Positions 1-6,006 of a DNA stretch of 6,091 nt are shown piece by piece. The stretch's first letter is position 1. Every line of letters starts with the position of its first letter. The position numbers were made by a program, and so were the translations under genes. Under the pieces are notes generated by a model. That model ran no database searches and was not told the DNA's origin. It saw only the letters and a list, made by a program, of their open reading frames with translations. Origin of the DNA: Oscillospiraceae bacterium (lineage in GTDB: Bacteria; Bacillota; Clostridia; Oscillospirales; Ruminococcaceae); assembly GCA_016302655.1 (NCBI GenBank), contig JAEDNF010000102.1, positions 1-6,091 on the forward strand, in the 5' to 3' direction.

Positions 1-681
1 AATATCAGCATAGGAGAATACATCACAAAGCGAAGAGTCTCGGTTGCGTCAAGAGAGATTCTTGATGGTAATTCAATAACCGATATAGCCTATAAATACG
101 GCTACGGCTCGCCCGAGGCGTTTACAAGAGCTTTTCGGCGTATCTGGGGAATCAATCCCTCCGAGTTCAGAAAAACCTTCCGCTTTTCCGAAATATACCC
201 TAAGATTGATCGCATTGAGTGCAAAGAGGATAAAGGAGAGATTTATATGGCAAAGAGATTTGATATTTCCGAATTATATGACAAACTTAAGGCTTCTATG
301 GGAAACTATGTTATTGCGTTTGATACCTGCTGCCTTAGCGATATCAACAGTAATTTCGGCTCTAAAGCCGGAGATGCGGTAATAGCCGAATGTATGCGCC
401 GTATCGATGCCACGACCGATGACACTATGATGATGTTCAGAGTCGGAGGCGATGAATTTGCGGTTGTGACCGAGTATGCAGACAGCGATTCTGCCTGTGA
501 CTTTGCAAAGCGTGTACTTTCCCATAACGGAGAAACGATCGATGCTGACGGATACGAGCTTGAAGTATCTATGAGAGCAGGCGTTTCAAAGCTGGATAAT
601 ACCACCAAGAATTATAATCTGCTTTTTGAAAAAATCAACAATATTATATCCGATGATCCTGAAAAACTGAAGATAGATTGA
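1..681 (+). CDS. AraC-type HTH regulator fused to a short GGDEF-like domain (5' end missing)
   Basis: The frame is open from base 1 to a TGA at 679-681 (226 visible codons), so the gene starts left of the window. Residues 1-25 match the end of the first AraC-type HTH and the connecting helix. Residues 26-57 match the second HTH (ITDIAYKYGYGSPEAF, then raF..iwGiNPSEFR). After a charged linker (about 58-85), residues 86-226 resemble a GGDEF domain: VIAFD, then DIN, then AGD, then an exact GGDEF at 149-153 (bases 445-459). By alignment to PleD-type cyclases, the metal Asp (108), the guanine-contacting Asn (116) and Asp (125) and the GGDEF loop are present. The RxxD inhibitory site, the usual N-terminal DxLTGLxNR motif and the C-terminal AD..ALY.AK helix are absent. 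The domain could be a GTP/c-di-GMP sensor, a weak cyclase or a structural module. DNA binding is well supported; cyclase activity is not. A second in-frame start at 247 is annotated separately. Confidence 0.82.
   Translation, partial: NISIGEYITKRRVSVASREILDGNSITDIAYKYGYGSPEAFTRAFRRIWGINPSEFRKTFRFSEIYPKIDRIECKEDKGEIYMAKRFDISELYDKLKASMGNYVIAFDTCCLSDINSNFGSKAGDAVIAECMRRIDATTDDTMMMFRVGGDEFAVVTEYADSDSACDFAKRVLSHNGETIDADGYELEVSMRAGVSKLDNTTKNYNLLFEKINNIISDDPEKLKID
232..249 (+). promoter_or_regulatory. Internal ribosome binding site and ATG at the HTH/GGDEF junction
   Basis: AAAGGAG at 232-238 lies 8 bases before an ATG at 247-249, in frame with the upstream HTH coding sequence. This is as good a ribosome binding site as any in the window. 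Use of this start would give a free 144-residue GGDEF-like protein (247-681) besides, or instead of, the fusion. An annotator who sees only 247-681 would miss that the frame stays open upstream. Confidence 0.5.
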
Positions 682-718
682 TTGTTTTTTTCTTTTCTAA
701 GGACATAATCTGATATCA

Positions 719-755
719 CGACCGATTCTGATTTTTCGGAATCGGTTGTGTTTTT
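719..755 (+). terminator. Intrinsic terminator after the HTH/GGDEF gene
   Basis: ACCGATTC (721-728) pairs with GAATCGGT (739-746). The stem can be extended inward through a T.G, a G-C and an A-T pair around a TTTT loop, and outward by G.T and C-G. A T-rich run (751-755) follows on the + strand. The stop codon is about 40 bases upstream, and an extra T-rich stretch lies at 684-696. Confidence 0.75.
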
Positions 756-761
756 AGTAAG

Positions 762-796
762 AAAAAAGCCCCGTGAGGAATTATTCCTCCGAGGCT
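762..796 (-). terminator. Intrinsic terminator of the GH3 gene
   Basis: Read on the minus strand, AGCCTCGGAGGAA pairs with TTCCTCACGGGGCT around a TAA loop, with one bulged A and one T.G pair, and six T follow (complement of 762-767). It begins 8 bases past the stop codon of the gene at 804-3065. Together with the + strand terminator it insulates two convergent genes within about 80 bases. Confidence 0.82.
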
Positions 797-803
797 TGAT
801 TAT

Positions 804-3065
804 TTATGGATTCTGCGCTTTATATCCGCCGAAATCTCTGTTAAGCATATCTATTGCCTGCTGTAAAAGCTCGTCTGATATACCGCCGAATGAGCGTATC
901 TGACGCAACGGCATACCGCCTATCATATTGCGAATCGCTTCCTCTTCAAAGTTATCACCGCCGAGAAGTCCCTTCGCTACTTTCGGAAGTAGCATATCAA
1001 GCACCGCTTTGCCTTCTTTGTAGCCTAAAAACTCATCGAATATGGTGTTTTCATCGGCAACAAAAGGAAGTTTTACATCGGTTTTATGAGTGATCTTTGC
1101 ACTGAGCCTGATATCACGGGATGAGCTTCCTACCATAATATCGTAACTGCCGCAGGGAGCGTACCAGTCGCCGAGCTTTTCGTTGTAATAGCAGAATGAA
1201 CGCTTGTCAAGCGTAAAAGTCACGGTTTTGCTTTCACCGGGCTCAAGAGCGACTTTCTCAAAGCCCTTAAGCTCTTTTTTGGGACGATATTCAAAACCGG
1301 TGCGGTCTGATATATAAAGCTGTACCGCTTCTTTTCCGGCACAGTTGCCGGTGTTTGTTATAACCGCACTGACTGTGAGCATATCTTCATCTTTTATTAC
1401 GGTATCGGACAGCTTTAAATCCGAGTATTCAAAGGTAGTGTATGAAAGGCCGTGACCGAAGGGATAGCGGACTTCCATTTCCTTCTTATCATAGTATCTG
1501 TAGCCTACAAAAACGCCCTCGCTGTATTCTGCGTTTCTGTCGCCCGGATAAGTCAGATAACACGGCGTATCCGACAGCTTAACAGGTATTGTTTCGGACA
1601 GCTTGCCGCATGGATTTGCTTTACCAAACAGTATATCGGCAGTAGCTTCTCCCGTAGCTTCTCCGCATAAGTACGCTTCAAGAATTGCGCTTACTTTATC
1701 GTTCCACGGCATTTCAACGGGAGAACCGTTATGAAGCACTACTATAACATTTTCCTGCACCTTGCATATCTCGTCGATAAGTTCGTTCTGACAGTCGGGC
1801 AGACGCATATGAGTTCTGTCATAGCCTTCCGACTCAAAGCTGTCGGGCAGACCTGCAAAGATAACGACAGCGTCGCTTTGTGAAGCAAGCTCTATTGCAT
1901 CTGACAGCAGAACGGGATTTGTGTCATTAGCCTCTCTGTCATATCCTTTTGCAAAAGAGATATCGCTGTATCTGCGGCCGCATTCAAGTGCGTTTGAAAT
2001 ATTCTTTGTGTTGATATGCGAGCTTCCGCCGCCCTGAATTCTCGGATTTTCAGCGAAAGCACCGATGAAGGCAATTTTCGCATCGCTTTGAGGCAAGGGC
2101 AGAGCACCGTCGTTTTTCAGAAGCACCATACATTCTTTTGCAATATCGGCAGCCTTCTTGTGATCAGCGGCACGGTCAAAGGTATGCTCTCCGCCCTTTA
2201 TATCATGGTAGTGGAAAACCTGCTCAAGAATGCGCTTTACTGACTTATCAACAATTTTTTCGTCAAGCTCGCCGTTTTTAACCGCTTCAACTATTTTTGC
2301 GTCGTTGAGTCCAGAGCTTGAAGGCATCTCAAGGTCAAGTCCGGCTTTCAGTCCTTTGACACGGTCATTGACTGCACCCCAGTCGGACATGACATAACCC
2401 TTGAATCCCCATTCGTCACGGAGAACTTTGTTCAGGAGCGTATCGTTTTCAGAAGAGTATTCGCCGTTGATAAGGTTGTATGAGCACATAACAGTCCACG
2501 GCTGAGATTTTTTCACCGCCGTTTCAAATGCAGGGTAGTATACCTCTCTGAGTGTTCTTTCGCTCATATCCGAAGAACAGGTCATGCGGCGTGTTTCCTG
2601 ATTATTAGCGGCAAAGTGCTTTATAGATGTTCCGACATTCTTGCTCTGAACGCCGTTTATATATGCGGCGGCAAGCTCACCTGCAAGGTACGGGTCTTCC
2701 GACATATATTCAAAATTTCTTCCGCACAGGGGAGAACGCTTAATGTTTACTGCCGGACCTAAGAGAACCGAAACATCTTCAGCACGGCATTCTTCACCGA
2801 GAGTTTCACCCATTGAGTACATAAGCTCTCTGTCAAAACTGCAGGAAGTAGCGCAAGCGGCAGGGAAGCAGACTGCTTCAATGCTCTGATTTGGGTCTAC
2901 GGTGTCTAAATCCTGTTTGCGAAGTCCGTGAGGACCGTCGCTTACCATTACATCCGGTATACCGAGTCTTTCAACCGCTTTTGTATGCCAGAAATCTGCA
3001 CCGGAGCACAGTCCGGCTTTTTCTTCAAGCGTCATTTCGGAAATAAGTTTATCAATATCGTGCAT
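804..3065 (-). CDS. Glycoside hydrolase family 3 beta-glucosidase-like enzyme, cytoplasmic
   Basis: The 753-residue product has the GH3 order: N-terminal TIM-barrel domain (about 10-290), alpha/beta sandwich domain (about 310-540) and fibronectin III-like domain (about 570-645). Recognisable signatures are VSDGPHGLR (41-49), GRNFEYMSEDPYLAG (115-129), KHFAANNQE (149-157) and GYVMSDWGA, which places the nucleophile at Asp228. ESEGYDR (411-417) makes Glu413 the likely acid/base. There is no signal peptide, lipobox or membrane segment, so it should act inside the cell on imported beta-linked disaccharides or glycosides; the sugar (glucose, xylose, other) cannot be read from sequence. No PA14 insert is seen. 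A C-terminal tail of about 95 residues (660-753) follows the FnIII-like domain. The start is supported by AAAGGA 8-9 bases upstream on the minus strand (3074-3079) and by the LISEMTLEEKAGLCSG opening typical of the family. It appears monocistronic. Confidence 0.93.
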   Translation of the reverse strand: MHDIDKLISEMTLEEKAGLCSGADFWHTKAVERLGIPDVMVSDGPHGLRKQDLDTVDPNQSIEAVCFPAACATSCSFDRELMYSMGETLGEECRAEDVSVLLGPAVNIKRSPLCGRNFEYMSEDPYLAGELAAAYINGVQSKNVGTSIKHFAANNQETRRMTCSSDMSERTLREVYYPAFETAVKKSQPWTVMCSYNLINGEYSSENDTLLNKVLRDEWGFKGYVMSDWGAVNDRVKGLKAGLDLEMPSSSGLNDAKIVEAVKNGELDEKIVDKSVKRILEQVFHYHDIKGGEHTFDRAADHKKAADIAKECMVLLKNDGALPLPQSDAKIAFIGAFAENPRIQGGGSSHINTKNISNALECGRRYSDISFAKGYDREANDTNPVLLSDAIELASQSDAVVIFAGLPDSFESEGYDRTHMRLPDCQNELIDEICKVQENVIVVLHNGSPVEMPWNDKVSAILEAYLCGEATGEATADILFGKANPCGKLSETIPVKLSDTPCYLTYPGDRNAEYSEGVFVGYRYYDKKEMEVRYPFGHGLSYTTFEYSDLKLSDTVIKDEDMLTVSAVITNTGNCAGKEAVQLYISDRTGFEYRPKKELKGFEKVALEPGESKTVTFTLDKRSFCYYNEKLGDWYAPCGSYDIMVGSSSRDIRLSAKITHKTDVKLPFVADENTIFDEFLGYKEGKAVLDMLLPKVAKGLLGGDNFEEEAIRNMIGGMPLRQIRSFGGISDELLQQAIDMLNRDFGGYKAQNP

Positions 3066-3073
3066 AATACTAT

Positions 3074-3133
3074 TCCTTTCTGCTTTGGGTTACGATTTGG
3101 TTTTATTATATCATTATCCGTTTAAAAAGTCTA
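3074..3133 (-). promoter_or_regulatory. Promoter and ribosome binding site of the GH3 gene
   Basis: On the minus strand TAGACT (3128-3133) and TATAAT (3105-3110) are separated by 17 bases. TG one base ahead of the -10 gives an extended -10 element (TGaTATAAT). Transcription would start near 3098, leaving a leader of about 33 bases with AAAGGA (3074-3079) before the ATG at 3063-3065. No clear operator palindrome or cre-like site was recognised. Confidence 0.65.
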
Positions 3134-3148
3134 CGGAGAAAAGAAAAA

Positions 3149-3177
3149 TTTTCATATAAATTATACATAGGTATAAT
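3149..3177 (+). promoter_or_regulatory. Promoter of the lipoprotein gene
   Basis: TTTTCA (3149-3154) and a perfect TATAAT (3172-3177) are separated by 17 bases. Transcription would begin near 3184, about 88 bases before the chosen ATG at 3272. The element lies about 16 bases from the -35 of the divergent GH3 promoter, so the two RNA polymerase footprints would overlap. Confidence 0.58.
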
Positions 3178-3271
3178 GCCGATTTCACAGGGACAGAATA
3201 TTCTCATATCGGATACGATAATAAATTTTCCGCCGAAAAAAGCGGACAGAAAAAATAACAGGGGCAGAAAA

Positions 3272-3886
3272 ATGAGAAAATACAAATATATTTCATTGTT
3301 AGTTACATTAGCGGCAATAGGAGCGTCGTTATTATCGGCTTGTACTTCATCGCAAAGCGGCAGTTCATCGGTCGGTGAAAGCTCTGTGATATCTGGGGAG
3401 GATACGGTTTCTTCACAGCAGGCAAATAATGAAGACGGCACGACGGCAAAACAGCTCAGAAACGCTATCGCAAAGGCTTACGGCGAGAACTATCTGCCTT
3501 CGGTAGATATTGAACCCGATATTCTGCAAAGTGAATTCGGGCTGACTCCCGATATGTATGACGAGTGCGTTGCCGAAGCTCCGGTCATAGGATTTCATCC
3601 TGACAGACTTGTCATAGTAAAGGCAAAGCAGGGTAAGGAGCAGGAGGTAAAGCGTGCGCTTGAAAACGCTTTGACGGTAATGAAGGAAGAACTGATGCAG
3701 TATCCAATGAACGAGGCAAAGGTAAATGCTGCAAGAGTGCTCGACAACAGCGGATATTATTGCTTTATGTTACTCGGTAAAGCCGATGATGTCAGCGAAA
3801 ACGACGATGAGGCGGCAAGATTTGCCGAACAGCAGATGGAAATCGGAGTAAAGGCTTTTGAAAACTTCTTTGCCGATAAAGCGTGA
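3272..3886 (+). CDS. Secreted lipoprotein with a DUF4358-like domain
   Basis: The 204-residue product starts with a lipoprotein signal peptide: MRKYKY, a hydrophobic core (about 7-21) and lipobox LSAC, with Cys24 as the lipidated residue. A Ser/Gly-rich linker (25-58) follows. Residues about 60-170 resemble DUF4358 (Firmicutes lipoproteins of unknown function), with the pattern aPVIGFHPDRLVIVKAKQGKEQEVKRALE and a late GYYCFMLLG strand. The protein should sit on the outer face of the membrane; its function is not known. The frame opens earlier, at an ATG at 3176, but that codon overlaps the predicted -10 box and would put 32 polar residues before the signal peptide. ATG 3272 has AGGGG (3260-3264) seven bases upstream and is preferred. 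The gene is divergent from the GH3 gene and has no clear intrinsic terminator before the next promoter. The domain call rests on pattern memory and needs an HMM check. Confidence 0.82.
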   Translation: MRKYKYISLLVTLAAIGASLLSACTSSQSGSSSVGESSVISGEDTVSSQQANNEDGTTAKQLRNAIAKAYGENYLPSVDIEPDILQSEFGLTPDMYDECVAEAPVIGFHPDRLVIVKAKQGKEQEVKRALENALTVMKEELMQYPMNEAKVNAARVLDNSGYYCFMLLGKADDVSENDDEAARFAEQQMEIGVKAFENFFADKA

Positions 3887-3940
3887 TAATTACAGAATTT
3901 ACAAGTGCTGACCGAATTATCGTAAAATTAAAAAAATTTA

Positions 3941-3969
3941 TTGACAAATCGAAAAAATGGTGCTATACT
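3941..3969 (+). promoter_or_regulatory. Promoter of the ilvA-ridA operon
   Basis: A perfect TTGACA (3941-3946), a 17-base spacer and TATACT (3964-3969) form the strongest promoter in the window. TGc directly before the -10 makes it an extended -10 as well, and an A/T-rich tract (3923-3940) could serve as an UP element. Transcription should start near 3976, just ahead of the T-box stem I. Such strong initiation is expected where control is by attenuation. Confidence 0.88.
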
Positions 3970-3975
3970 CTAAAC

Positions 3976-4256
3976 CGATAAATGAAATGCGCTGACAAGG
4001 ATGCCGGTGGGAAAAACCTTTCAGAGAGCCGTTGATGGTGCGAAACGGCAGGCAATACCACATAAGGCGATCACCTTTGAGCAGACGGGCAGAAACAGCA
4101 GTAAGTCCGTACGGGCGTTCCCGTTACAGAACAGCATATTGACGGATATGTACAGAGCGGCTCATTATATTTATGAGCAATAAGAGTGGTAACACGGAGA
4201 CTTTACGCCTTCGCCTCTTGAAACAATGGTTTCAGAGACGGGGCTTTTTATTTTTA
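3976..4256 (+). promoter_or_regulatory. T-box riboswitch leader, probably tRNA-Ile specific
   Basis: The leader has the parts of a T-box attenuator in order. The base of stem I is gCTGACAAGG (3991-4000) with CCTTTGAGCAG (4074-4084), carrying the UGA/GA elements of a kink-turn. The distal hairpin GCCGTT/AACGGC (4028-4033/4044-4049) has the conserved GATGGTGCGA loop. The specifier reads ATC followed by A (4070-4073), placed like GGC-A in glyQS leaders ahead of CCTTTGAGCA. A hairpin ACGGG/CCCGT follows (4111-4124), then stem III GCTCAT/ATGAGC (4160-4178). The T-box sequence AGAGTGGTAACACGG is at 4183-4197; its TGGT (4187-4190) pairs with a tRNA 3' ACCA end, fitting an A discriminator as in tRNA-Ile. 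Uncharged tRNA-Ile should favour antitermination and expression of ilvA-ridA. The T-box class is certain; Ile rests on codon register and the downstream gene. Confidence 0.93.
4182..4250 (+). terminator. T-box antiterminator/terminator switch
   Basis: Antiterminator: AAGAG (4182-4186) pairs with CTCTT (4215-4219), with CGGA (4195-4198) pairing TTCG (4210-4213) above the T-box bulge. Terminator: CTCTTGAAAC (4215-4224) pairs with GTTTCAGAG (4229-4237) around AATG with one bulge. It extends imperfectly through the G/C-rich flanks to 4244 and is followed by TTTTTATTTTT. CTCTT is shared, so the two folds exclude each other. Confidence 0.88.
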
Positions 4257-4332
4257 TATAAATCTCCTGCAAGATGCTTTGTATCATTGAAATCGGAAAT
4301 AATATCAACAGGCAGGAAAGGAAAAGAAGAAA

Positions 4333-5526
4333 ATGTTGACATTAGACAAGGTTTATCATGCGGCGTTTAAACTGAAAGAAGTAATAAGACCTACCGATCT
4401 TATTTATGCGCCAAAAATCAATCCCGAAGCAGATGTGTATCTTAAGACGGAGAACTTACAGATAACAGGCTCGTTCAAGGTCAGAGGAGCATATTATAAG
4501 ATGTCTACTCTAACCGAAGAAGAAAAGGCTCACGGCGTTATCGCCTGCAGTGCGGGAAATCACGCACAGGGAGTGGCTCTTGCGGCGCAGAGAAGCGGTA
4601 TAAAGGCTGTTATCTGTCTGCCCGACGGAGCGCCTATCTCCAAGGTTGAAGCTACCAGAAGCTACGGAGCCGAGATATGCCTTGTAGACGGCGTTTATGA
4701 CGACGCTTACAATAAGGCTCTTCAGCTTAGAGATGAGTACGGTTATACTTTTATCCATCCTTTCAATGATGAGGATGTAATTGCCGGACAGGGCACAATA
4801 GGACTTGAGCTTCTCGATCAGCTTGACGGTATAGACGCTGTTGTTGTTCCAATAGGCGGTGGCGGACTTATCTCAGGCGTTGCTTTTACTATGAAGTCAT
4901 TGAAACCCGATATCGAGATATACGGCGTTCAGGCGGCAGGCGCACCGAGTATGCTGACTTCGATAAAAGACGGAAAGATAGAGCATCTTGACCATGTGTC
5001 TACAATAGCCGACGGTATTGCCGTTAAAGAACCCGGTTCAAACACCTTTGAGCTGTGCAGAAAATATCTGGATGACATAGTAACGGTAACGGATGATGAA
5101 ATCTCAACGGCTATCCTTACTCTTATAGAACAGCACAAGCTGATTTCTGAGGGCGCAGGCGCAGTTCCTGTTGCCGCAGTTATGTTCAACAAGATTCCCG
5201 TAAAGGGCAAGAAGGTAGTTTGCCTTGTTTCGGGTGGCAATATCGATGTTACAATTCTTTCAAGAGTAATCAAGAGAGGTCTTATCACATCAGGCCGTAC
5301 CTGTCAGCTGAATATTGCGCTTTTAGACAAGCCGGGTCAGCTTAAAGGCGTATCGCAGATAATTGCAGATCTGGGCGGTAATGTAATATCGGTTCATCAC
5401 GAGAGAGCAAGCGAAGGCGAGGATATCAACGGCTGTTATCTGCGTATAGAGCTTGAAACAAGAAATTATGAGCATATTGCCGAGATAAGAAAAGCACTTA
5501 CCGATGCAGGCTACTGCATCGAATAA
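4333..5526 (+). CDS. ilvA: Threonine ammonia-lyase (threonine dehydratase), medium form with ACT domain
   Basis: This PLP enzyme converts L-threonine to 2-oxobutanoate and ammonia, the committed step toward isoleucine; it can also act on serine. Of 397 residues, about 1-315 form the PLP fold-type II catalytic domain. Lys49 in TGSFKVRGA is the Schiff-base lysine, SAGNHAQG (73-80) binds substrate and PLP phosphate, GGGG (175-178) is the phosphate-binding loop, and SGGN (300-303) contacts the pyridine nitrogen. Residues about 324-395 form a single ACT domain (QLNIALLDKPGQLKGVSQII), a likely amino-acid feedback site. Length and single ACT fit the medium form (TIGR01127-like) rather than the longer E. 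coli IlvA with its two C-terminal regulatory modules. The start MLTLDKVYHA matches the family and follows AAGGA (4318-4322) at 10 bases. The isoleucine-type T-box upstream supports a biosynthetic rather than catabolic (tdcB-like) role. Confidence 0.95.
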   Translation: MLTLDKVYHAAFKLKEVIRPTDLIYAPKINPEADVYLKTENLQITGSFKVRGAYYKMSTLTEEEKAHGVIACSAGNHAQGVALAAQRSGIKAVICLPDGAPISKVEATRSYGAEICLVDGVYDDAYNKALQLRDEYGYTFIHPFNDEDVIAGQGTIGLELLDQLDGIDAVVVPIGGGGLISGVAFTMKSLKPDIEIYGVQAAGAPSMLTSIKDGKIEHLDHVSTIADGIAVKEPGSNTFELCRKYLDDIVTVTDDEISTAILTLIEQHKLISEGAGAVPVAAVMFNKIPVKGKKVVCLVSGGNIDVTILSRVIKRGLITSGRTCQLNIALLDKPGQLKGVSQIIADLGGNVISVHHERASEGEDINGCYLRIELETRNYEHIAEIRKALTDAGYCIE

Positions 5527-5546
5527 TATAAAGGAAGGATTAAACA

Positions 5547-5918
5547 ATGGAAAAGATTCACACAGATAAGGCACCGGCGGCAATCGGACCGTACTCGCAG
5601 GCTATAGTACACGCAGGTGTACTGTATACTTCGGGACAGATTGCCATTAATCCCGAAAGCGGAAATGTTGAGGCAAATGACATCGAAGGTCAGACTCATC
5701 AGATCTGCAAAAATTTAGGCGAAGTATTAAAACAGGCAGGAACGAGCTTTGAAAATGTTATCAAGACTACCTGCTTTCTTGCAGATATGAATGACTTTGC
5801 AAAGTTCAACGAGGTTTACGGACAGTATTTTGTTTCAAAACCTGCCCGTTCCTGCGTAGCTGTTAAGGCTCTGCCTAAGGGCGTACTTGCAGAAGTTGAG
5901 GTAATAGCAAAGGTATAA
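5547..5918 (+). CDS. ridA: RidA family 2-iminobutanoate/2-iminopropanoate deaminase
   Basis: The 123-residue protein has the length and signatures of RidA (YjgF/YER057c/UK114). The N-terminal APAAIGPYSQA (9-19) and YTSGQIAINPESG (27-39) are followed by the C-terminal KPARSCVAVKALPKG (98-112) and AEVEVIAKV. Arg101, Cys103 and Glu116 correspond to E. coli Arg105, Cys107 and Glu120. Arg105 binds the substrate carboxylate and marks the active Rid subgroup. Tyr16 and Ser29 match other pocket residues. The enzyme is a cytosolic trimer that hydrolyses 2-aminoacrylate and 2-aminocrotonate and their imines, released by PLP enzymes such as IlvA, to pyruvate and 2-oxobutanoate, so protecting other PLP enzymes. 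The gene begins 20 bases after ilvA with AAGGAAGGA (5531-5539) as ribosome binding site and no promoter or terminator between. It should therefore share the T-box control. Confidence 0.95.
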   Translation: MEKIHTDKAPAAIGPYSQAIVHAGVLYTSGQIAINPESGNVEANDIEGQTHQICKNLGEVLKQAGTSFENVIKTTCFLADMNDFAKFNEVYGQYFVSKPARSCVAVKALPKGVLAEVEVIAKV

Positions 5919-5930
5919 GATTATCATTAT

Positions 5931-5970
5931 AGCACAAAGCCGCTTTGAGCATTATCAAAGCGGTTTTGCT
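5931..5970 (+). terminator. Intrinsic terminator of the ilvA-ridA operon
   Basis: CCGCTTTGA (5940-5948) pairs perfectly with TCAAAGCGG (5955-5963) around GCATTA. CAAAG before it continues the helix with TTTTG after it, and an outer AGC/GCT can close the base. TTTT (5964-5967) follows the core stem, a short U-tract. It lies 12 bases after the ridA stop codon. Confidence 0.78.
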
Positions 5971-5974
5971 GTAT

Positions 5975-6006
5975 ATACAAAATAAGCCGACCTTTCGGTC
6001 GGCTTT
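5975..6006. terminator. Second hairpin, probable terminator of a gene entering from the right
   Basis: AAGCCGACC (5984-5992) and GGTCGGCTT (5997-6005) form a perfect 9-bp stem with a TTTC loop. On the + strand only a weak T tract follows (CTTTC). On the minus strand the hairpin is followed by ATTTTG, so it would work better for a leftward gene outside the window, or as a backup terminator for ridA. The direction is not settled. Confidence 0.6.

Noticed and set aside
3176..3271. Upstream ATG extending the lipoprotein by 32 residues
   Set aside because: The ATG overlaps the predicted -10 TATAAT, and a polar extension would bury the lipoprotein signal peptide. ATG 3272 has its own ribosome binding site.
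3106..3441. 111-residue minus-strand open frame over the divergent promoter region
   Set aside because: It is antisense to the lipoprotein signal region, contains the GH3 promoter, and has low-complexity hydrophobic content with no recognisable domain.
4069..4073. GAT (Asp) or TCA (Ser) as the T-box specifier
   Set aside because: The purine that normally follows the specifier and the spacing to CCTTTGAGCA fit ATC-A best, and the downstream gene is ilvA; neither alternative matches the pathway.
4001..4183. 60-residue open frame in the ilvA leader
   Set aside because: It lies wholly inside the T-box stems, has no ribosome binding site, and its codons are explained by RNA structure (specifier, distal loop, stem III).
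4173..4370. 65-residue open frame crossing the terminator and the ilvA start
   Set aside because: It runs through the T-box terminator hairpin and overlaps ilvA in another frame; no ribosome binding site and no family resemblance.
4929..5288. 119-residue minus-strand open frame antisense to ilvA
   Set aside because: Ser/Thr-rich shadow frame of a well-conserved enzyme gene with no ribosome binding site or family match.
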